The notes under the pieces are model-generated. The model saw only the letters and a program-made list of their open reading frames with translations, searched no databases and was not told where the DNA came from. Of a stretch of DNA of 64,000 bases, positions 56,766 through 64,000 are shown one piece after another (positions within the stretch are counted from its first letter, which is position 1; the number at the start of each line of letters is the position of its first letter). The stretch comes from Lycium barbarum (taxonomy: Eukaryota; Streptophyta; Magnoliopsida; Solanales; Solanaceae), in NCBI RefSeq assembly GCF_019175385.1, contig NC_083340.1, forward strand, positions 10,118,336-10,182,335, in the 5' to 3' direction. A program made the position numbers and the translations under genes.

Positions 56766-57286
56766 CTCTTTCTGTCCTATTTTAATTGTCGCTATTGCAT
56801 GCTCTTTCCATCCTATTTTAATTGTCGCTATTGCATGCTCTTTTCATCCTATTTTAATTGTCGCTATTGCATACTTGGGTAGTATTTTTACTTCATTATT
56901 AACTGTTGCTTAATTGGTGTGTTTATCTTGTCATTTGTTGCCGATAATTTTTGCGTTTAACCTATTTTTAATACTACATTGTTGAGCCGAGGGTCTATCT
57001 GAAAAGCCCTTTACTCTCACAAGAGTAGGGTTAAGGCCTGCGTACACCCTATTCTCCCCGGATCCCACTTGTGAGATTACACTGGGTATGTTGTTGCTAT
57101 AGCTCAAAAAATTGTCCTGAAATAATTATTACTTTAGGAATTCGAGATGAAAGTTGACAATTAAATTATTTTCAACTAGTGATATAGTTGAAAATCAATT
57201 ACCTATATTACATAAGGGTAACTTATTTAACTTTACCTTATATTTAGTATTTTTCTAAAACGACAGTTAAAATGGGACGGAGGTAG
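56766..57286. mobile_element. Stowaway-type MITE with three left-end repeats and nested SINE (copy B)
   Basis: Counterpart of 41451-41938. The left 36-bp unit is present three times (56762-56797, 56798-56833, 56834-56869) against two in copy A. The right end is GACAGTTAAAATGGGACGGAGG. The SINE segment is at 56984-57099. Confidence 0.6.
56984..57099 (+). mobile_element. SINE 3' region (TS/Au type), copy B
   Basis: Same segment as 41634-41749: GAGCCGAGGGTCTATCTG, then CTGCGTACACCC, ending GGGTATGTTGTTGCTAT. Confidence 0.7.
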
Positions 57287-57633
57287 TATAGGCTAAAAAC
57301 TATTTTTCTGTTCTTTTTTAGTGGTCAAGTATATTAAATAACTTTTTATCTACTTAAGCAAATGTGGAGAATGTTAAATATTTCTGTTCAATTTTACGAT
57401 AAGGAATCATTTCCTAAATTAAGTAGAATACTAGTAGTCAAATTAAAATATCATTAATAAGAATAATTTAGTAAAATACGTACTTAATTAATATTTTTCT
57501 TTAGGGAAATGCGAAGTGCAAATTGGAGAAGTAAAAAGAAACAAATGCAGTAATTAAAAACAAAAAGAAGAAAGACTTAGTATATACAGTAGTAGGTAAT
57601 TAACTTCCAATTATGTATTTTCTTTTTGGTTTG

Positions 57634-58286
57634 TGTTGGTGATATTACAATGAAATTACAATTACAATTGAAAAATAAAAATATCTTCGGCTGAGGCGCG
57701 GATATCTCGCTCTCTTTAAGGAGATTCAAGCCCACTACAGCAAATCTACCGGTCCAGCAGTAATCTTTCTGACTTGTCCCCTCCAGGATACAACAGCCCG
57801 ATCATGTCGTATAACTCAACAAACTCTGGACAAGATGTTGAGTCCAAAGTTCTACCAAAAAGGAGAACACCTTCCTTCAACTAATAAACTCTCTTTATTT
57901 TCCTCACTTTTCAAGAACTCTCCAAAGTATATATTTTTCTCTACCTCCACAAAATAAACATGACAAACTATTTATAGTTAAACAATTCATCCTTGAATTG
58001 AATTGGATGAAAGAGTGGAATAATGGGGTATTAAGATGGTGTAAATATGGGAGAATTATGAGTAGGAGGTTACAAAAGAAAATAAGACCACATTCATCCA
58101 TAACTCCTATGAATAATGAGATAATTAAAAACAAAAGTAATGGCCAATTGAAGGCACAAAAAACGTGAGGAAAAAGTAGACCACTTCTGCCAACTTTATG
58201 GCCACAAAGTGTAGGAGTAATTAGGACTAAATGAGGCACTTTAATATATTAATAAAATAACATTAAAATGCTCCAGATGTCCTTCA
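57634..58286 (-). mobile_element. Probable solo LTR, 653 bp (copy B only)
   Basis: Tips on the plus strand are TGTTGGTGATATTAC and GATGTCCTTCA (TG...CA). A minus-strand TATA (TATAAATA, 57969-57976) lies before a plausible leader. The flanking 5-mers are GTTTG and ATTTG, an imperfect duplication. Copy A lacks the segment. A 24-bp near-direct repeat (57614-57637 and 58292-58315) overlaps the junctions, so the insertion history is not simple. Confidence 0.5.
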
Positions 58287-58448
58287 ATTTGTGTATTTTC
58301 TTTTTGGTTTATGTTGAAAGAAGAGCAGAAGTCTTTTTCTTGTTTTATAAGAACAAACAAAAACATGAAGATATTAATTTGGAGCAAAGAAATAATGAAG
58401 TTCACCAAATAATGGAAGAGAATCATGACGTTCAACTTGATCAATAAT

Positions 58449-59470
58449 GAAGTACGTAACTACGTACATTTGTCACTTATAATAAAATGTGTGGTTGACA
58501 TGTTAAACATTAATTGTTCTTCTAGAATTGTATTCAAGCATCTAGAAAATCAAAACACTTGAACGTGCAATTGTTTATTTTATGAGTACATTCAGATCAT
58601 CAGATGGGAAACCACATGAAATGCCGTAAACTTGAGTTGTGGTTAAGCAAATTTCAATATAATTAACTGCTACAACTGCAAGTCTTCAACGTGTATAATA
58701 TAAAGTTATAAACTATACATTGTTACTGATTAATTCAAGTTGATGTACCGTGTACTTGTCACTATTTCGAAGAACTCTACCAGTCTATCTCATGTCAGAT
58801 TTTCACGCTTAAATTCAATTCTCTTAGCAGTAATTGACAAATATTTCAACCTCATATCTTGAGATTTGAAGGCTTAAACTTTTTAACAGCTTGGCTTTTT
58901 TCAAATGTAAGACTAAATTCCCACGAAACAACAAGAGCAATACCTTAAGTAAATTAATTAAAAATCAAGATGTAAAATGAATTAGTAATATACACGTCTG
59001 AGCTTTGTTTACCCCGAAATCGGATAATCAATTGAATTTGTAAGCGGGTATAGGATATGAGCTTGGGTCTTAATATATATATGAGATAGAGAAAGTATAT
59101 ATGCAAGAGTTCTTTAATGAAATGGCTAGTGATGGCGGTTTGCTTACGAACACAAGTGCTTATGAACAGCGTAGAATGCTTGATGGATTAAATACGCTAA
59201 AAACGTGAACAAAAACGGTCGTGGCCGGATCAGAAATTGAAGGAAAGATTGTATATATGGGCTATTCTATTACAAGTGTTCTTGGAGAAATGTAGGAACC
59301 AACCCCTTTAAGGGAGGAGGACATGCCCTATTTATAGTGTCACCCTCTAGATCTCACACAAATGAAGACTAATAAAATAATCATGACAATGACAGCCCTG
59401 CACGGATTTGGTGGGATTAGACTGACGGCGCCGTCTGACACACGCATGGTAGGTAGTTGACTATGATAGC
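58449..59470. other. Unassigned DNA before the GC-rich gene block
   Basis: AT-rich with no readable gene. Composition begins to change toward GC near 59400. A minus-strand TATA-like CTATTTATAG at about 59328 hints at repeat-derived promoter sequence. Confidence 0.4.
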
Positions 59471-60335
59471 ACGCCACTGGTGCGGGGTCCGCATGCGACG
59501 GTTATGCGGACCAGCGGCCACTCGGTCCAACGGCCACCCGGTCAAACGACTATTCGGTCAAACGGCTATTCGGGGCAACGGCCACAGACGCTCGGATCAG
59601 CAGACTTGGTCGTTTCGATAACGGAGAAGACAGACTCGTTTAGCTCCGGTACAGACGCCTTCTCCGGGTAGGACCGGACAACATCCGGTATGTTCTCGCT
59701 CCTTTTCTATCACCGATTTACCTTACCACCGTTCTGGCTCATATCCGGTTTTCACCGTATACAGATAGCCCCCACACTCCCCGGATCCCCGATCTATCGG
59801 AGTAACGGGGAGTGGATAAGTTCCTAAATCGGTGGCTCTCTCATCCCGACCTCACCTTCATATTTTGGCGGGAACGAGCGCGTAACGCATGCCCTTTACC
59901 TGCCACGTGTCTCAACCCTGGTGGTCCGCTTCTGTCAACCGCCTTTTTCACGTCGTTTCGAGTCGCTTCAAATTAATGATGGGGCACGTGGCGCCATCTG
60001 ATTGGCCATCCTCGGGAGCCGTTCCTCCCCTAACACGCCTATATAAGGCCTTCTACCCCTTTACTTTGCCATTTTCACGTTTTTGCCTCCTCTTTAACCC
60101 TACTTCAATTCTGTGTTCTTCTTTCTTCTTGCTCAACACACAACCAACTTCAAATCTGGTCTCCCTATTGATCTGTTGCTTCATATCGTGTGCACAGGAG
60201 TCAACCTCGTCACCGCTGCTGTCGAGTATCCTTTGTTCGAGCGTTGCTGTTTCAATTTTGCCTTTTATCGAACCGTCAGTTCCTTCGTTCTTCTTAAATT
60301 CCTCTCTTCGGCCTTCTTTCTTTCACATTTTCAGG
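59471..60335 (+). promoter_or_regulatory. GC-rich promoter and 5' leader of the gag-like gene
   Basis: Contains short repeats of CGGTCAAACGGC/CGGCCACTCGG near 59515-59590, CACGTGGC near 59985, an inverted CCAAT (ATTGG) near 60002, and TATATAAGG at 60040-60048. 'cacattttcag' right before the start codon at 60336 looks like a splice acceptor, so the leader may carry an intron. An open frame extends upstream to 59889 but crosses the TATA box, so it is not used as coding here. Confidence 0.5.
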
Positions 60336-63182
60336 ATGTCCAAATCAACTTCCCATGATGCCCCATTGGTATCATCCTCAGGAGCCGAGCCTGCGTCCCC
60401 GGTTAAATTCGAGCCCACGGCATCGGATATCATACCGGCCAAATTTAATTTCAACAAAGACCTTGAGGTCGAAAAGCCTTCCTCCGTTTCAGACAGGGGA
60501 TACGACGTGAGGCGGTATCCCTCATCCATCACCGAGGAGAAGCTTGACATAGTCCGGGCCGATTGCGGGTGGGACACTCGTCCTGTTCGGGTCTTCGCTC
60601 CCGGACCTGATGAATCCGTTACCGACCACCGTGAAGGGTTTTTGTACGTTTACACATACCCCTTCACTTTCAGACTAAACCCTCCGGTGGATCCGGTCAT
60701 TCTCGACATGTGCCGCATCTACGGTGTTACGCTGGCCCAGATTGGCCCAAATGTTTGGAGGGTCGTAGCGTGTCTCCAGTCATTGGCCAACAATGCCGAG
60801 AAGGAGTTCACACTAGCTCACCTGATACGCCTATACTCCCCGAGGCTGTTCCGGGGTGGCGTAATGAAACTGGCCAAGCGCAGCCGGAATCCTTTCTTTG
60901 CGAAAATGGACGAAGACAGAGATCGGGGGTGGTTGGAGCAATTCGTCCGGGTGAAGACCGAGGACATAATTCCAGCCGAGCATATGCCTTTCCCGGAGAA
61001 ATGGAATAACAAGCGTAAGTTCCAAGCCCCGAATAATTGCTTTGGTATTGCTTTGTCAAATTTTGATTATTCCTTGAAATTCTTTACTTTTGCTAGCCAA
61101 TAGGTACGTTCCTCCGGTCATCCGGGATTTGAACGACTGGGTCACAGTGCTTCTCGCCCAGCATCCCTATGAAGACCGGACATGGGCCCACTTGTCCCGT
61201 GGCCGATGGATTGCCCAAAATCACGGTAACCCTCTATTCTTATCCTACCGTATTCTTCTTTTACTCGTTTCGCCCTCTGGTTTCTGCTAACATCTTGTCT
61301 TTTCAAGTTTTCCTAAGGGCTCGGTAGCCCCCAGGTCGGAATCGGGGACCGCCCCATCAGCATCGGCGCCCGAATTTGACACAGCAGGCCCTTCCCGCGT
61401 CCTCTCCGAGGCCACAAAAAGGAAGCGACCCTCCAAAAAGGGGCAGACGCCGAAAGGAAAGAAAGCAAGTAGCGTTGCCCGCCCCTCGAGGGAAGAGGCA
61501 GAGCCCGACATCATTGTTCGAAGAGTCGGCTCCGTTCCCACCGTGGCTTCAATACCGGAAGAGGCAATCTCCGTTCCGCCCCTTCCTTCCATTGGCGAAG
61601 GCCTCTTGGTTCCTGCTCCACATCCAGGTGCGGAAGAAATACTTTTACCAGCTCCTCTTCGGTCGATTGACTTTGTCGACATTTCAGGTGAAACTTCTTC
61701 GGAAGATGCTCCCCTTCAACGAAAGAGGTCCGGGGAAGCGGTTGCTGTTGAAACCGAAAAAAGGACCGAACCAGTACCGGAGAGTGAAGCCCCCACAGGC
61801 GCACGTCCGTCTCCCGAGCACGAGCCCGCTACAACTGTGGAGCCCTCGGCCTTTGCCGAATTTATCGAGGCTGCTCCAAGTTCATCTACCCCGGCTACGC
61901 GGGTGGATGACTTTGATGATATATTCTCGAGAACTCCCCTCGCGTCCTGTGAAGCAGCGGGATTCGGTCACCTTCCTATCCCTCGAGCCACGAGGCCGGC
62001 CTATCGGGCCTCCGATTCCGGTGCCAGGGATAGCTTGGTGAACATTTTCCCAGCCCCGAGCGTGGAGCCAAGGAGAACCCGATCAGCAGTAGTCACCGTC
62101 CCCGAGGACTGCAGCTTCCTATCACATCCGGTGGGCGTAGCGAGCTATTTGCGTCCCCTTGTATCAGATTCGGACAGACGCAAAATGACCGGGGTTACTT
62201 GGGAATGCCTTATTAACGAGGGTATGCACGCGGGCAACCGGGTAAGATTCTTAGCCCCCCTTATACATTTCATTTTGAGAATGTCATCCTTTCCTTGCCT
62301 AAGTCTTTTGGTTTGTTTCATCTGCAGAGTGTGGTGCTGGTCAATGAGGCCTTCATCCGTGCCCGACACGAGATAGACAATCTTCGGGGCCAACTCGATG
62401 CTCAGGGCTGAGAGACAGAGAAATACCAACACCTTCTTCGGGAGAAAGAAGAAGAATTAAACTGGGCGGTCGTGCTGGCCAACCTTCGCCCCGAGCTTGA
62501 TGCGGTTAAGGACGAAAACCGTCGATTGAAGAGTGATCTGGCCGCCATGACTGATTACAATCGGAGCCTCAAGGCCGAGAAGATCGGCCTTTGCCGGGAT
62601 AAAACCCAATTTTCTTTGCGGTTAGATGAACTCGAGACCACGGTTTCCCAACTTCGGGGAGAACTTGACTCGGTGAAGGCTGATGCTACGGGCTTGACCG
62701 AGAGGAACCGACAGCTTGAGTCCGAGGCTGCTTTTTTCAACGAGCGCAGCAGGGTACTCGAAGAGAAAGCCGAGGAGCGGGCTCGGATATGCGAGGGCCT
62801 TAGAACTGAACTTGAGGAGGCAATTAACGCTAATGATACCCTTAAGGCCGAGCTGGATGTGGCCAATCTTACGAGGGATGATCTTGAGAGGAACCGAGCT
62901 CATTTGGAAACCAAACTGGCCAAGGCTGAGGCCGATTTGGAGGAAGCTTGGAAAAGTGTGGAGGCGGCCGAGGCTCATACCGCTATTGTCGCTGAATATG
63001 AGAAATGGAAGTCTCGGTGTCTTACTCTCGAGCAAGCTGAGCACGGCCTGGAGGATCTTCCGGCCCTGATACTTGAAGCCAAAGGAATGGAGAAGGAGGA
63101 TAACCTTGCCCTCGGGTCCGAGTCAGACGACTCCGAGCGGACCGAGTCCGAGCATTCATCCTCTTCTAGTCGTGCCGGGTAG
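60336..63182 (+). pseudogene. Gag-like 'putative gypsy-type transposon' gene with introns and coiled coil
   Basis: Exon from 60336 (MSKSTSHDAP) to 61014: conserved block YPFTFRLNPPVDPVIL, VTLAQIGPNVWRVVAC, SPRLFRGGVMKLAKR, PFPEKWNNK, which I associate with the plant gypsy-type transposon family PF04195. Donor AAGC^GTAAGT, intron 61015-61096, next exon 61097-61225 (YVPPVIRDLNDWV). A further intron from 61226 ends near 61310, but no acceptor restores the frame, suggesting a one-base loss. The basic/acidic region 61311-62241 includes KRKRPSKKGQTPKGKK. Intron 62242-62327. An in-frame TGA at 62409-62411 breaks the next exon. A coiled coil (LRPELDAVKDENRRLKSDLAAM onward) runs to 63100, then an acidic/Ser tail. 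Probably a decayed retroelement gene; its GC content far exceeds its surroundings. Confidence 0.65.
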
Positions 63183-63682
63183 CATAGGGCTAGTACTTTG
63201 GTATTTTTGTTTTCATAGCGCTTTGTTCTTCATTTGATGTAAAGAATCATTCGTTGTATAAATGAAAAGTGCATCTTTCTGCTTTCTCGTTTTGACTGTT
63301 TGTCCTTATTTTTGCTGTTTATTGCTGGTCCGTTTTGGGACGAGGTGACTCGTAGTCATTGATTCATCGGTCCCGTTTGGGTCTTGTCCGATGTTTCGAT
63401 AGTTCCGTCGTCTCTGAATATTCGAGGAGCGTCTTATTAGAGCCGATATTTTTCTTCGGCTGTATTTTAGAACCGGTGTCTTTTCAACCTTGGCTAACAA
63501 AGTTTTTGATGTGGCAGCCCCCCTTTGGGGAGTTTGTCAAATTTTGGCCAGTTTCCTTTGCCGAGTTTCGGCCTTAGTAAAAGCTGCTAACTTTAGTAAA
63601 TTTTGACAATTTTGATTTTGCAAAACGTTTGTTCATATGAGAGTTTGACTCTTTCTTCTTTTGCCGTTGCAAGTGTAAAAAT

Positions 63683-63950
63683 GGGACACGATTCACTATG
63701 ATCGTTTGGTCCTTACATCGAAAGCTATGGCTGGTGACCAGTCCTTTGTTTCGCCGTAGCAAATATCGGGTAAGACACGATTCATTATGATCGTTTGGTC
63801 CTTACATTGAAGGATATGGCCGGTGGCCGGGCCTTTGTTTTGCCGTAGCAAATATCGGATGGGACACGATTCATTATGATCGTTTGGTCCTTACAATGAA
63901 GGCTAAGGCTGGTGGCCAGGCCTTTGTTTTGCTGTAGCAAATGTTGGGTC
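63683..63950. repeat. 89-bp tandem repeat, three copies
   Basis: 'GACACGATTCA(C/T)TATGATCG', 'TTTGGTCCTTACA', 'GGCTGGTGGCCAGGCC' and 'TTTGTTTTGCCGTAGCAAAT' recur with starts at 63685, 63774 and 63863. Variation between copies is mostly transitions. It probably belongs to the 3' region of the same repeat unit as the gag-like gene; more copies could lie beyond the window. Confidence 0.8.
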
Positions 63951-64000
63951 TCCCCGTCTACTTTGATCGGTGTCATCTTCGGTGTGGGCATAGTATTCCC

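Larger units (their letters stand above)
53045..58448 (+). repeat. Segmental duplication, copy B
   Basis: Direct, collinear counterpart of 23353-42354 without the Tnt1-like array, Helitron and AT-rich block. It has its own deletions (for example the equivalents of 23850-23990 and of about 37440-37730) and its own probable solo LTR (57634-58286). Homology stops right where the ERF promoter copy begins on the A side. Confidence 0.9.

Noticed and set aside
57904..58239. 111-codon minus-strand frame as a gene
   Set aside because: It lies in the U3/R part of a probable solo LTR and shows no similarity pattern I recognise.
59889..60335. N-terminal extension of the gag-like protein to 59889
   Set aside because: The extension spans a TATATAAGG box and a probable splice acceptor, so transcription most likely starts inside it.

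Overview
This is a gene-poor stretch of plant nuclear DNA built mostly from nested and tandem transposable elements. The Ty1/copia, Ogre/Tat-type Ty3/gypsy, CACTA, Helitron, Stowaway and SINE content, together with a group IX AP2/ERF gene, points to Solanaceae; a Nicotiana-like genome is plausible, but the species cannot be fixed from sequence alone. I see one intact host gene (ERF, 43785-44708). There are no rRNA, convincing tRNA or CRISPR features.

Layout. (1) 1-14211: a minus-strand Ogre/Tat-derived element with a 4.7 kb 5' LTR (9479-14211), a tRNA-Arg primer site, a long gag-protease-G-patch ORF (5029-8451) and no reverse transcriptase or integrase. Its 3' region holds tandem arrays, a repeated hairpin-forming motif and a separate solo LTR (2566-3943, TSD CTTGG). 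The 3' LTR runs off the left edge. (2) 14212-21034: the right part of a CACTA transposon carrying a decayed TNP2 transposase, split by a 2.7 kb solo LTR (15572-18281, TSD CTAGT). (3) 21358-21828: another solo LTR (TSD ATCAT). (4) 23353-42354 and 53045-58448: two direct copies of one ancestral segment, lying on either side of the ERF gene.

The two copies work as a before/after record. Copy A carries a Tnt1-like retrotransposon present as LTR-internal-LTR-internal-LTR (27324-37416), a 2.28 kb Helitron (39030-41308) and an AT-rich repeat block. Copy B preserves the uninterrupted sites. Copy B in turn has its own probable solo LTR (57634-58286). A Stowaway element, and a second one containing a SINE, occur in both copies and therefore predate the duplication.

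(5) The ERF gene has two G-box-bearing copies of a promoter segment, a short overlapping uORF, and an in-frame 90-codon duplication of its N-terminal region. A decayed copia element with TA...TA ends (44801-50419, TSD AAGTC) sits 92 bp beyond its stop codon. (6) 59.4-63.2 kb is markedly GC-richer and carries a spliced, pseudogenised gag/'putative gypsy-type transposon' gene with a long coiled coil, followed by an 89-bp triple repeat.

I found no convincing new enzymatic system. The strongest observations are the tandem retrotransposon and Helitron with their empty sites, the ERF duplications, the GCGATCGC array upstream of a TATA box in a solo LTR, and a covarying hairpin motif in the Ogre-like element.
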